The notes under the pieces: model-generated
The model's database searches: none
Told to the model about the DNA's origin: nothing
Seen by the model: only the letters and a program-made list of their open reading frames with translations
In this document: positions 23,661 to 36,183 of the stretch, piece after piece
Layout of the letters: every line of letters begins with the position of its first letter
Numbering within the stretch: the stretch's first letter is position 1
NCBI GenBank assembly: GCA_051294375.1
Contig: CM119270.1
Coordinates: 9,177,530-9,241,529, forward strand
Direction: 5' to 3'
Length of the DNA stretch: 64,000 nt
Source: Paraspadella gotoi
Taxonomy: Eukaryota; Chaetognatha
Program-made: the position numbers and the translations under genes

Positions 23661-25238
23661 TTCCGTGAAACTGTTTTAAATCACAGCGCCTTATTTTTTT
23701 TTAAATCTGAAATTGGCTTCTTCGCTTCTTCGCTGCTTCTCATCTCGTTTTTTTCCATTCATGGCACCGGAGGATCGACTTGCTTTGCTATGATAAATAG
23801 TAACCAAATCTCCCGCGTTAACGGAATTCCGCCTCAAAATCATTTTCTCTTTCTTTTTTTTTTTTTTTATTTTTTTTTTATCGTTTTATTTTCTCTCGCC
23901 TCAGTTTTCCTTTTTTTTCTTTTTTAGGATCTCTTTCCTTTTTAATTTTTTTTGTTTGCTTTCCTTTGTCTCTTTGTTCCCTTTCATTTTTTACCATTTT
24001 TTTCCTTTTTTCTCCTTTTTTCTCGTCCATTCTCTCGCTTTCCCTTTCAATCTTTCCCTCCATATTTTGTTCCATTCTCTTTCTTCTTTTCTCATTTCTT
24101 TTCTTTTTCTTCCTCATTTTTTTGTCTGAGTATCTTATTATCTTCTTCTCTTATTCTTTATTTCTTTTCTTGGCAAGCCGGAACTAGATTTGCATCCGGT
24201 AACCAAAACGTCTTTCTTCCTTTCTCAACGTAACTAAAATAATTTAACTGAACATAAATAATTCGATTGAAAATTGAGTACAGTGATTTCGTGTGTGTGT
24301 ATGTGTGTGTGCGTGTGTTTCTGTTTCGTGTGCGCGTGTGTGCGAATCAACTTTGATCCGAATGCCATAAAATTTTAAACTTAACCATTATTTTTAAACC
24401 TGGAAGAACTTTCTAGTCTTAGATTGAACCCATGACCTTGGTCGGGCCTCATAACTTAGGAAACCTCAAAAAAAAAAAATTAAACCAAGTCGCTTTTTTT
24501 GTCAACAAGAAAAACAACAATTAGTATGTCAAACAATTTTGGATTTTCCCTGCACCGAACAGACAACAGTATATATCGCTTATCGGCTTTGCGAACTTCT
24601 CTTGGTCGATTTCATTTACGACGACCAGTTTTACGGCGAAACTTTACGGCGATTCTCTTTACGGCCCAACTCTGGCTGGCATTTCTCTTTTCACTGGCTT
24701 TCTCCTTAAATGGCAATTCACTTCTCAGCTAACAGTTTCTCTCTTTAAATGGCCATACCTTTCACAGCTGCTGCCATCAAATCGTAATTGTTAAATGTGT
24801 CAGTGGCTCGCGAGGTCAGTTAACTCTCCGAAATCTTTTATGATACAAATTTTTAATAATTGATGCTCTTTAATATCGCAATCGTGCTATATCGTTTCTA
24901 TATCGTTTTCATAAATTTTCTCTACAGTGAAAAAATCTATACAACTTTCTCTCACAAAAAGCTAAGCCAAAACTCGCACACACTCGAGCGTCGAAGATTT
25001 ACATTGTTGAAAAATTCTCGCAGGTGAATTGGCTTTCAGACATTAAAAACCAGTGAAGCGTCCAAAGTACCTTCGATGGGCGATTTCTTATTTGAAACCT
25101 TCCAACAATAAGATTCGTTTCTTTGCAAACGAAACATAAAGAGGAATCGCAACGTAACTCGGCGCCAAAAGCCGAGAGCCTAACCAGGCGCCGGGTCATT
25201 AAGGGGCATTCTAAGTGAATCGGCGCCTGGAAGAAAAG
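23660..25238. other. Intergenic, no gene recognised
   Basis: T-rich sequence at 23840-24130, a (TG)n-like run at 24291-24345, and TTTACGGC repeated three times at 24623-24668. No coding feature is supported. Confidence 0.5.
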
Positions 25239-25399
25239 ATGGCGAACTTTTTCGGAGCTTGGTTGAGGCACAAGTGCTGTCAACGGTGTCTCTGTTGCTT
25301 GTGGGTAAGTTAACTTAAAAAAATTAAGAGAAAGCAGAAAAAGAAAGAAATAATTATAGGAAAGAAATAATTAGGAAAGAAATTGATGGAAGAAATAAA

Positions 25400-25466
<67 letters not shown>

Positions 25467-27307
25467 GAAGGAAGGAAGGAAGGAAGGAAGGAAGGAAGGA
25501 AGGATAGACTTGCCACGAAATGTTTCCCCACGTAGCACGTACCCAATTGTCCCTCCTTTTAAGGTGATGACCCTCGTCGTCGTCATCGCCGTCGTCGTCG
25601 TCGTCTTCCCCGGTCCCCTGGAGGAACTTTCCTACGTGGACGCCACGTGCGTCACCAGAGAATCTAAGGCGTCTTCGCTTCCGGAGGGCGTCGCCCACAC
25701 GCATCACTACATGCAGCTCATGGGTGAGTACTGTTTACTTATTGACAGAATATACCAATGTTTTTTGTATTATGGATTAACTTTTCTCGCGCTGCCAGTT
25801 GAGGAGATAGAAAGAAAAGGATAGAAAGAAAGAAATACAGATTAAAAAAGGGAAAAAAAACGAAAAATGGAAATAAAAAGAAAGTAAATGAAAAAATAAA
25901 TACAAAAAAGAAAGAAAGAAAGAAAGAAAGAGAATGGTTGGTAAGCAGTCGTCTTGTCTGGTCACAATCCACCGGCTGAGCATCCATTAAGGTTCGTTGC
26001 CATGGCGACGGGAAGGCGGTCGCCATTAGGACCCATTTCGCGGACGAGTTAATCAAGTCTCACTCAACATTTAATTTCGTTAATCCGATATTTAATCACC
26101 GGATCCATCGTTGAGGATCCGTTTGCGCGGGAAAAAGTCAATTGGTCTCCGGGTTTCCAATTCCCCGCCTTGGGTTTTTACATCTGAGTTGAATACTTAT
26201 TTAAATTATAATAGGTTTTGCAACTAAACAATGGCTCGTGTTGGATAATGGATACGAAATGGGTAAATCTAAAAAAACGGTGTTTCGAAGATACAGTCGG
26301 TGGCTTTGTAATGGTTTGAAATGACTATGAATTATAATTACTACAAGTATGATTACGACTATTAGTATGACTATGAATATGTCTGATTTGTGACGATAAA
26401 TAATTTCGTTAAGATCATGATGAATCATGATGTTTGTTACTTCTTGAAGAGAAAGTAAAGATTGTTATGTGTTAGTGACATAACCGTTCAATATAAGCAG
26501 TCCCTGAGCTTCGGATCAGGTTGTAACACCATGTTACAGGCGGGTTAAGCGCCCCGTCCCTCTTAGCTGGAGACCACCGGGCTAGAACCCCGGACCTTTG
26601 GGTTGGGAGGCGAATGACTTGCCTCCGGCACCAATGGCCGCTGATGAACGGTTGGTGGATTTTAGTCCACCATATTCTTAAATATATTTCTTGTTGATTT
26701 CAGCTATTCTTTTTCTAATTGAATAGCATTGATAACCGTTGACTGCCCTGATTACTGCATGGGGGACTTCACTGATGACTGCATCGGTGACTGCATTTAT
26801 TACTGCACTTATGACTGCATCGATGACTTCCCCGTCGCTTTCATCGAAGACCCGCGACTTAAGCCCGAATGACTGCGCTGATGTCTTTCTTCTTGCTCCA
26901 TTACTCGCGGCTCTGAGGGCGAAAGTTTTCTTCGAGCTCGGGCTACCTTGTCTCTTTGACTGTAGCGTGCTACCTTGTCCCTGTTGCTTTAGCAAGCTAC
27001 CATGTAGATTTTTATAATGGGAGCTTCCTTGTTACCTCTGCTGGAGCGAGCAACATTGTTCTCTTGATATAAAGCAGGCTTCCATATCGTTTTTACTTTA
27101 ACGAGCTAATTTGTCGCTGCAGCCAGTGATATTTTCCTTTTTGATATGACGAATTATCTTGTCTCTATTGAAGAAGCGAGCTCCCTTGTCAATTTTGATG
27201 CCGCGAAAAATATAAGTATCACAAACTTTCTCTCCATTACTTACTAAATAGGAAACTAAGATTTTATTACAGAGGGAGACTCAGAATCTGATATAAATTG
27301 GAAGAGA

Positions 27308-27370
<63 letters not shown>

Positions 27371-28689
27371 ACTTTCCTCATTTTATTTTCTCCATCCAAG
27401 AAATCACGAGTTTCACTGAATTTTTTTTTCTTTTCCTTTTGGGACGAAAGAACTTTGGTGATTTGGAAACTGGATGCCGCCCTGTCAAGCTTTTGGGGAC
27501 TTTGGTTGGATGGTGGAGGAGTGAGTAGGAAGAGGAGGGGCAATGTGAGGCGGGTTTCGGGGTTTCGGGGTTTCGGGGTTTCGGGGTTTCGGGGTTTCGA
27601 AAAAGGCGTTGGTTTCAAAAACGGTTTCCACCCAGCCGAGTCTTGAGGGATTGTGGGGAAGGAGGAGGGCGTGGTTGAGGTTGTGGTTGAGGTTCGGTGA
27701 ACGTGGGTAACGACCTTCACAAACGTTTCGCGATGTTTTGACATGTTGATGAACTCGGGCACAAAAGTTTCAGAAACGGAAAAAAAAATTTGGACGAGGC
27801 TCATTCTCAACTGCAGGGGAAAACTCAAGGGCAGTTTACTTGTGTCCGTCTGTCTATCCGTCTGTCTGTTTAAACTGCCTCACAGTTGCCTCCTCTCTTG
27901 TTCACGACTTTTGACGGTTTTGAAAAGATTTGGTGAGATTGCGAGTCTATGGGCGAACTGCGAAGGCCGGGAAAAGAACTACGCTCAAATTAGGCTTGGG
28001 TTCTTTGGCCCCGCGTGGCTTAAGTTCTTCGGAGACTCAGTTTGAAAAGTTAAGACTCGAAATTCGACGCCATGGTAATGAGGTTAATAGTTTTTTTCTT
28101 CATGAGGAAATTCGGACTAAATGTTTTTTTTTCTACACTCGGATTCGCACGGATGGACTCCACATTAACACGCACGCACAGATATACCCGCTCTCATAAA
28201 ACACACACAAACACGCACACACTCCAGCTACAACCCCACACATACGCAATCGCGCACAAAACACCAGAGACAAAACATCGGAAATATCTAGCGGAAAAAC
28301 AGTTTCTTTCTTTCCCGTTTTAACTGTTTTTTATTCCTCCTCATGAAAAATTAACATTTCAATTTTATGCCTGGATGAAAACGTTGGCGTTTTTTATCTT
28401 TTTTTTTTTTTGGTATCATTCCATTAAATTTTTTTCTGTAAAGTAGAGGAAGTAAACGGCTGCGACTCGAAATTGGATAAATTTTTAAAAAAAGTCCGTT
28501 TTTTGGAATAAAAACCCGTTGTTTGTAAACAAATAAACTTTTGTTAAAACTTCTCATTTTAATACAGTTTTTTGGCGTCGAGAGGGTTTCATGCGGAATC
28601 CGAGTCGAAATTCCCGTTTGTCACCGACGGCAGACAAACCCGACGTAAAATTGCCGCGTCGCTCACCCCTCCGTCTCTCTCTCTCTCTC

Positions 28690-28764
<75 letters not shown>

Positions 28765-28996
28765 ACTAACTTTCCTGTCCTGATTTTTTCACAATTTTTC
28801 AACAAAGCTCGTCCCTCACCACCCTTGCAGGTCATTACCACACCGACGACGACGACCACGACGGCGACGGAAAAGTGGACGACTCGGTGTGTCACGAGGC
28901 AGAGGGCTGCGAGAGGTGTCACTGCGGCAAGGGATGCCTCGTCTATTACCCTTGCGTCAAAATCTGGGTTGACGTTTACGTGAGAGATAAGAAAGG

Positions 28997-29085
<89 letters not shown>

Positions 29086-30449
29086 TTTTTTACCTTCAGT
29101 CGCATCATCCATTTCCTTCAAACCCGAGGAGCGATATATCAATTCCATCAACAGCAGCAGCTCCAGCGTCGCAAACAACAACGACGAGGACGATGAGAGA
29201 AATAGTAACGACTTCCACGACAACAACGACGACGAAGACATCGACAACCACATCGGTGACGAGGATAAGAGTCTCGAGGGTTTCCCGCCACATTCGGCCA
29301 CGCCCACTTCCGTTTCCGTCGTCCCCCCGTCGACTTCCTCCCTTTCCTACTCTCCATCTTCCCCTTCTTCTTCCGCTCTTCATCACTTTCCCTCTTCGCA
29401 CAGCGCGAGTCGTTCCTTAAGAAGAGAAGGAGCAGTTTTAGTGGCGCAAAAGCGACTCCTGCACACGTCGAGGGAGGAAAAAAGAGCCAATCCACAGTGC
29501 TCCATCAGGTTGGAGGGTCAATCCAAAATGCCTTATCATGTGGTGAATGAAAGGAAAGATAGAGGGTTTATCCACAGTGTTTCATCGGTGAGTGAAAATA
29601 AGATAGAGGGCTGATCCAGTGATCCACAGTGCTCCATCAGCTGATAGAGGGAGAGGGCCAATAAAAAGGCGAACGAAAAGTTAAGGATGGTAAATCAGGC
29701 AAAGCCGTGTTCTATTGGGTAAGCCTAATTGAAAAAGTGGAACAATAAAAAAACCGGATAAATTTTAAAGAATAAAGTGGCCAAAAAATTGAGGAAATAA
29801 AAACAAGTAAAAATCCCGAATGCGGATGAATTTAACGTCAGGACTCTGGCTCTCGCTCTAAGTTTGGGATATGAATTTCAGTTTTTGGCGTTGACTTCTG
29901 TTGTTGCTGAACCGTTTGTTATGTTTTTATGTTGTTGTCGCTTGTGTCACAAGTTAAGCCAGTTGTAGTATATTTCTCCTTAAGCCGATCGCGCAAAGAA
30001 ATTGTATATTTTTGTCGTCTATTTTAACGACATTAAAAACAGGCGGCGGAATAATCTCTAAAGGTCAAGCTTTTTCTCCACGAGATATCCAATCTTTCAT
30101 AACCCTGCAAAACGTTTTCACGCGGCCACTGTACGAGGGCAGAAAGCCAATTTTTGCAACCCTTTCTCTTTTTATTTTGCGAATGTGATATATATTCCTT
30201 CGCTTTCCTGCTCCTTCTTTCCTTTTTTCTCCTTATTTCTCTGTTTCTCTACAGATTTTTGCTGTGTCTGTCTCTCTCTCTTTCTCTCTCTTTCTTCTTC
30301 TTTCTCTCTCTCTCTTTCTCTCTTTCTCTCTTTCTCTCTGGATATCTTCCCATTTAATCGCCACTCAGTGTTTTCTCCCTCCGGCGCCAAAGAAGAGAAA
30401 AACGGGGAAACCTCATAAAAACAGACGAAGGAAGGAAACACTTTTCAAA

Positions 30450-30513
<64 letters not shown>

Positions 30514-31436
30514 CTCTCTCTACTCTCTTCTTCTCTCTCTCTCAAACCCCGTCCAGAGTCTGCACGGCGGACAAAGAGACGAACGACGCGCGACTCAACG
30601 AATTTTGGTCGCGATTCAAAAATCCTTCGACGGAGTTCGGCTGCTTCGTCGACTCGAGGCCTCTCAATCGCCATCTGTAAGTTTAAATAAATATCTATAA
30701 GTCACTTAAGTCTAAATCCTCTCAATCGCCATCTGTAAGTTTAAATAAATATCTATAAGTCACTTAAGTCTAAATCCTTGTATCTGGGAGTTTGTTTGAC
30801 CAGCTGTGTGTCCTATCTATCAGTCTGTTTTGTCTTTGAGTTTATTTTAGAATGGAAGTATTATTTGACTCCTTAAATCTGACCTCAGAAGAGTCCAATT
30901 CGTTATTTGACAAGCTGATTTCCCATTATGTTTTTACGTTGTTCAATATTCGATGACTCGATGTTACTGTTAGTCTTTAGGTCGTATGAACGATTAAAAA
31001 CTTTTTTTCAAAATCAACTTACGACATCAGTCGATTATTTTCTGCTGTGTTGACTAGTGACATTTATAATTGAATTTGTTGTTGTCATTGACTTTATCTC
31101 TCTCAATATTAAACATTCCTCCTCTCTCCCTCTCTCCCTCTCTCTCTCCCTCTATACCTCTCTCTCTCCCTCAGTCCACCCGCCGTCGTGGTCTCCCTCA
31201 ACCCCGCCACCCGCCTCGTCCCCTTCCTCCTCCTCGCCCCTCTCCTCCTCTTCCTCGTCCTCTTCCTGGTGACGGTGGCGTCTGCGGTTGCCAAGCGACG
31301 CGACGCCAAGAGTCACGACCGGATGTTCTTGGTCCACGTGGACGAGACGGAGTCGAACCTGGAGATCGGAAGCGGAGGAGGAAGAGGAGGAATTGGAGGA
31401 GGAGGAGGAGGCATCGCCAACACTTACTCCACGTGA
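25239..31436 (+). CDS. TipE/TEH-family voltage-gated sodium channel auxiliary subunit (two-pass membrane protein)
   Basis: Exons: 25239-25304, 25564-25723, 28831-28995, 29100-29508, 30557-30676, 31175-31436, giving 393 residues with all phases matching. A short Cys-rich cytoplasmic N-terminus (CCQRCLCCLW) leads into TM1 (residues 23-40). A large extracellular loop follows (to about 310) and then TM2 (321-345, rich in Leu/Val). The cytoplasmic tail is Gly-rich near its end. The loop has a cysteine cluster CERCHCGKGC followed by YYPCVKIWVDVYV, which resembles the C-x-C-R-E-G-C ... C-x-Q-I-x-V-N signature of TipE/TEH proteins and, more distantly, YPC-LQV of BK-channel beta subunits. EFGCFVDSRP before TM2 matches the family's FPC-Y position. 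Exon 4 is an acidic, Ser-rich loop insert. Known family members raise sodium-current expression and tune inactivation; function here is by homology. A BK beta-type protein is the main alternative. Confidence 0.7.
25398..25504 (+). repeat. (GAAA)n then (GGAA)n compound microsatellite
   Basis: Fills much of intron 1 of the TipE-like gene, just upstream of exon 2. The unit switches from GAAA to GGAA near 25464. Confidence 0.95.
26448..26674 (-). mobile_element. tRNA-like SINE family B, copy 1 (reverse orientation)
   Basis: Full-length reverse-orientation copy in intron 2 of the TipE-like gene. Read on the minus strand it begins TATGGTGGACTAAAATCCACC (a hairpin), has an A-box-like TGGTGCCGGAGG, a B-box-like GGTTCTAGCCC within a CCGGG...CCCGG T-arm, and ends near ACTGTCTCTT-like sequence. 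The box order and spacing are those of a tRNA-derived pol III promoter. Confidence 0.6.
27301..27368 (+). repeat. (GA)n microsatellite
   Basis: Pure GA tract with one GAC interruption, in intron 2 of the TipE-like gene. Confidence 0.9.
27552..27599 (+). repeat. (GGGGTTTC)n tandem repeat, potential G-quadruplex
   Basis: Six units give one GGG and then five GGGG runs separated by four-base TTTC loops on the transcribed (sense) strand of the TipE-like gene's second intron. The spacing satisfies the usual G-quadruplex rule in both DNA and pre-mRNA. Confidence 0.8.
28675..28764 (+). repeat. (CT)n microsatellite
   Basis: CT tract upstream of the exon 3 acceptor of the TipE-like gene; it may act as an extended polypyrimidine tract. 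Confidence 0.9.
28996..29086 (+). repeat. (TGAT)n microsatellite forming most of an intron
   Basis: About 22 TGAT units run from the splice donor of exon 3 almost to the acceptor of exon 4 (intron 28996-29099), leaving only about 13 bases of T-rich acceptor sequence. Confidence 0.9.
29480..29660 (+). repeat. Degenerate tandem repeat spanning the exon 4 / intron 4 border
   Basis: Units built on CAATCCACAGTGCTCCATCAG then GATAGAGGG recur near 29490, 29518, 29568 and 29615. The first unit is coding and holds the predicted exon 4 donor; a later unit contains a stronger-looking TCG|GTGAGT donor. Confidence 0.6.
30452..30543 (+). repeat. (CT)n microsatellite before exon 5
   Basis: CT tract ending 13 bases before the exon 5 acceptor of the TipE-like gene. 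A shorter CT/TTTC tract precedes it at 30270-30340. Confidence 0.9.
30661..30780 (+). repeat. Perfect 60-bp tandem duplication including a splice donor
   Basis: Bases 30661-30720 and 30721-30780 are identical. Each copy contains the end of TipE-like exon 5 (CATCT) and its GTAAGT donor, so a second identical donor lies 60 bases into the intron. Confidence 0.95.
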
Positions 31437-31640
31437 AAAGAGAAACGAAAAAGTAAAAAAAACAAAAAAAACCAAAAACCAAAACAAAAAAAAACAGAAA
31501 AAGAAACAAGACGTCGTCGGCTAAGAAACTGACGCGACTTTGAAAACGCGATTGCGGCGGCGAATCTTCTCAACCGAAAATTCCGTTTCCACTTTCGGTT
31601 TCTCGTCTCCTTACCCCTTGCCTCCCTCCCCACCCAACAC

Positions 31641-31695
<55 letters not shown>

Positions 31696-32059
31696 CTCTC
31701 TCTCTCTCTCTCTCCTCTCCTCTCTTCTTTACTGAATTTCCATTTTTGCTTTGCTGATCCGCTTTCTTTTTCTACTTTGGTTTTTTTCTTTTTAACTCAT
31801 CCCTTTTTTTATTCTTCTTCCTTCCCTCTCCCTCCCCCCCCCATTCACTCGAATCGTGGCGTCGTCTTCGTCGCGCCATCTCTCTTCCCATTTTCTCCAA
31901 TTTCACTCTTCCGTCCTTTTCTACCCTCAAGAAGCCACTTTTCCAATTCTTTGGATCTCCTGAATTCAGTACCAATGTTTTACACTTAACACTTTTTTTG
32001 GTTTAATTTTGGCGCGCTGCTCTCTCTCTTTCTCTCTCTTCTACTCTCTCTCTCTCTCG

Positions 32060-32098
<39 letters not shown>

Positions 32099-32581
32099 TC
32101 TCTCTCTCTCTCTTCTCTCCCGTCTCTCTCTTGTCTTTATTTATTTATAATTTTGTGTGTGAATGTTTGTACAGGACGTATTGCTTTCCCAGTTAAATCA
32201 TTATTGTGAATAGCTGAATACCCCTTAGATTGCTGCCGGATAAAAACCCTGTTTCAACATGGCGTTAATACCTGAAGATGAATTATTTAAGTTACGTAAT
32301 TATGTACATTAGTATTTAAATTCAAGTTAAATATTTTTTTGTCGTTCATTTATTACATTTTTTTTTAATTCAACGGTGAACCTTTTTCCTAAACTAAACC
32401 ATTTAATTCTGATAATTGACTTAATAATGAAGCATAATACCTCAGCTTAAAGTAACCAGTGGATGGGCGAAGTACATTTTGTCATTCAAGGTCGTAAAAT
32501 TAAATGAATGTCGATTAGAACCCGTGTGTCCTTGGTCTTCTTTCTTTTTCTCTCGAGTTCAAGCAATTCTCCACTCTTTTA

Positions 32582-32641
<60 letters not shown>

Positions 32642-32700
32642 TCCACGAAGAAAAAAAGAATGATAAAGAAGTTAAGACAAAAAAGGAGATTATGACGATG
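31437..32700. other. 3' flank of the TipE-like gene, CT-rich
   Basis: Contains (CT)n at 31646-31714, 32020-32130 and 32586-32640 and a polyA-rich stretch at 31440-31505. No gene is supported. No AATAAA was found close to the TipE-like stop codon. Confidence 0.6.
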
Positions 32701-32732
32701 ACGACTACGACGACGATAAAAAGAAGGCGTGG

Positions 32733-32735
32733 ATG

Positions 32736-32772
<37 letters not shown>

Positions 32773-32924
32773 ACGCAGCTGCCGAAGTCGAATTCAATTT
32801 CTTCGACTATATGGGCGCGAACCAAGTCGTTACACTGAGAGCTTTTTCAAATTGGGGCAAAGCGGAAACTCAAGTTGTTATACACGATACTTTTCTCAAT
32901 CTGCTCAAAAGATCCGTTGAATAG
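32733..32924 (+). other. Possible short terminal exon after a (GAC)n repeat
   Basis: After a (GAC)n run (32735-32772) one frame stays open to a TAG at 32922-32924, encoding a mixed-composition segment containing FNFFDYMGANQVVTLRAF. An AATAAA follows near 32949. The composition and poly(A) signal hint at a last exon, but no upstream exons or domain could be identified; chance is equally likely. Confidence 0.2.
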
Positions 32925-33596
32925 TTTCTTTTTTTATATTTCGAAAAAGAAATAAAGTTTAATTAAAACTTCGACAGAAAGAAGAAAAGTTTAGCTGTTT
33001 TCAATAACTAGATTTAAATTAGACTGCAGACAGAAATCTTTAATCTCTTATACAACTTCATTATTAATTACTCGCGGTGCAACGTGATCAATTGTGAAAC
33101 CAGGGAAAGAATTAGTTCACGAAGACAGAATTTGTTTTCGACTTTTGAAAGTTTTTATGTGACAATTGATTTTCTTGAAATTTGTTTTCTTTTGTTCTCC
33201 TCGTTCCATTTCATTACATTAAGCAGGGGAGATCTATTACTTTCTTATAATTATTTTAAATTTTCGAACAATCTACGACTCGATTTTATTGTTTTATTTA
33301 TATTACTACTTAACATTTTTTTCTTTTTTTCCACCGTGGTTCATTGATTCATTTGATTGTCATAAAAGGAGTGAAAGTGAAAAACGCAAAGAGTGAAAAC
33401 CGTAAAATGAAATGGAACCGAGGAGGAAGTGATGAAAACGGACAGATTGGAAGACAGACGCGTTTCTGAGGGAGAAGAAGAGTAAATCTCAAATGGGAAA
33501 AAAAGGTGATCGACAGTTTGGAGAGATAAAAAACTTTTCTTCATTTCATCATACAAACTATATGTCCAATATTTCCCACCATTATTCTTTTTTACC

Positions 33597-33698
<102 letters not shown>

Positions 33699-33699
33699 C

Positions 33700-36170
33700 T
33701 GATTGCCTCTTTCAATCTACTTTTCTGGTCTTCTCTCTCTTCGCCTCACCCGCACTTATCTTTCTTCCTTGCCTCTCCCTAAACTCACTGAGCCCCTTTC
33801 CCTTTTTTAAAGTCTTCCTTCCTAAACCTTATTTGATCTTCAGCAAATCCTCTCTTAATTTTCTCTCGCTGGTTCCGTGATTGATTTTTTTTTTTTCAAG
33901 CTTTACGAAGTCTTTTGTTTTCCCTCTTCTTCCCTCTTCTTCCCCTGCTCGGCTTCCTTTCGCTATACTTACTCTCTTTTTTTCTCTTTTTAATCTTCTT
34001 TCCTTTTTGCCTCCCTTCCTCCCTTTTTCTTTTCTCTCCCCCTCACCCTTTGACCCTGGACGGTCGCCAAGAAATCCTTTCTTAATTTTGTGTCTCGCTT
34101 CTTCCATGATTGATTTTTTTAACTCGTGACCTCGAGTCGTCTGTGCCATCGTCTTTATCTTCGTCATCGCCGTCGTCGTCTTGTCGTCGTCTATCATAGC
34201 TTGTCTTCGATGAGATAGTCTATATCGTCGGCGTCATCTTCATCGTCTTCAGGAAGATCCTTGCCAACGACCTCGTCCTCATTTTCGACCTTGTAGCGGT
34301 TGTTGTTGTCGTCATCGTCATGGCGTCGTCGTCATGGAGACGCTTCATGTCGAAGTTAGGAATAAAGCCAATTTGTCTAGGATCCCTCACGCCTCGGCTT
34401 TGGCGCGACCTCTGATCTTAACACATCCTAGCGCCGCTAAGCTCGGCGCTTTTGAGCGCCTCTCAGCTCAGGACTTCTGAGCACTTCATTCACAAATTTT
34501 TAAATATAACATCCTCGCCTGATTACTTTTAAGCTTCCTTTTTTCACCCTTACTCTTTGTCGGCCCTTATACTTTTTCTACAACCCCTCACCCAACCAGT
34601 TCCCCGAGTTCACCTCTTGCTATGTTTTTTTTATGTGTTTTCTTCTTCTTCAGATTGGGCTGATTAGGTATGAAAGAAGAAGAAGTGACGAAGGAAAAAG
34701 AAAAACGAAAAAATATAAAAGAAGAAGGTAATGGAAAATTGGTAAGAAGAAGAAAAAAGAGAAGATGAAACGAACAAATGAAAAAGGGACAAAAAATACA
34801 GAAAGAAAAGAAACAGGCGAACAAGAAATAATGGCATTGGTAATCGGAAAATATAAGAAATAATTGGAGAAATAAGAGAAAAGGAGAAGGAGTAAAAAGA
34901 AAGACAACAAAGAAGATAATGACAGAATTAAAAAAGACCGAAAACTTAGATCACGACTCTATTCCAATAGCTAAAAGTTAATTGAAACATCGTTTACAAG
35001 AAACTAAAAGAAATGACCATGCTTCATGCTTCATGCTTCATATGCAAATCTTAAGGGATTGTGTCAATGGAGTTTTTCACTTTGTTAACATTAGTTTCCA
35101 TTTTTTGTTTATGTCGCAATCAACGTTCTAAAACAAATTTTAAATACACGATTGACCGAAAACGTTTGTTTTTCTCGGATCTAACTTAAGTTGTTTTACA
35201 GTATTTCACCCTTTTAAATTAAAAGCGTGAATTTAATTTTTTTTTCTAATCTCGTTATAACTGTACAGTGATTCTTTGGTACACCAATTGAATTAAACTT
35301 ACTGTCTTATATTTTCATTTTCATGTTTTTATTTTCTCGTATGCCTTTCATTTTAATTCTTGAGCCCCGTTAAACGCCATCTTCCCCGCACAGCCCGGCT
35401 TTACTCCAATCAGTTCCTTGTGAAGTCTATTTACAAAAGTAAAAATACTTTGCACTAAAAAACGAAATAAACAAATCGATTGTTTTTTTTCTTTTTGTTT
35501 ACATCTCGACTCTCTCAAGCACGGAAGCCGAGAAACCCAAAAAAATCAAAAATGTTTCACAGAAAAATGTCGGTTGTGGTGCTTTTTTTCTGAAAACTTG
35601 CATCGTTTTGAATATTATTTTTATTATTTTAATCATTAATGACTTTCCCCTTATTCAATAGTCTAAATTGTCTTCGTGAAATCAGCATTCAGCATAAAAC
35701 TTATAAAGTTGTTAAAAACCGTGTCAGTACTTAGTTGAAGTTTGTTGAAAGCTAAAAAAATGCGATTTTTTTATTTTTTTTTTACCGTTTGAGTTTTTAA
35801 ACGTGATGTATGATTAAGCGATATTTATTTATTATCGATAAGCGAGTATGATCACTTACGGTAAAACATCATTATTATAATACTTTAGAAATCGTCCGTC
35901 GTCGATCGTTTGTTTGTTTGTTTTTTTGGCTTTGTACATGAAGTTTATTACACATAAAACTTTTTTTTCACTCTCAATTGATTATTCAACCTGCTGTATT
36001 TATTTAATGGCATTAGAATTGACAATATGACCACCAGAAAAAAAAAAAAAACAATTTGCGTAACATTTTTTTTAATGTCAAGAGATAAATTTCAGTTAAT
36101 TAAGAAAGCGATAAAATGAAATAAAACTCGTTAAATAAAAATATAATTCTTTTTAAATTATAAAAGAAAA
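33700..36170. other. Intergenic, no gene recognised
   Basis: Pyrimidine-rich to 34100, (GTC)-rich at 34150-34350, purine-rich at 34670-34920, then AT-rich with many T runs to 36170. A triple CATGCTT lies at about 35021-35041. Nothing coding is supported. Confidence 0.5.
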
Positions 36171-36177
36171 CTTGTAT

Positions 36178-36183
36178 TTTATT
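36178..36183 (-). terminator. Polyadenylation signal AATAAA for the ColQ-like gene
   Basis: TTTATT on the plus strand reads AATAAA on the gene's strand, about 390 bases after its stop codon. This is the first canonical hexamer found downstream; assignment is by position. Confidence 0.4.

Noticed and set aside
27552-27599. Possible telomeric repeat
   Set aside because: The unit is GGGGTTTC, not the arthropod TTAGG, only six copies exist and it is internal to an intron.
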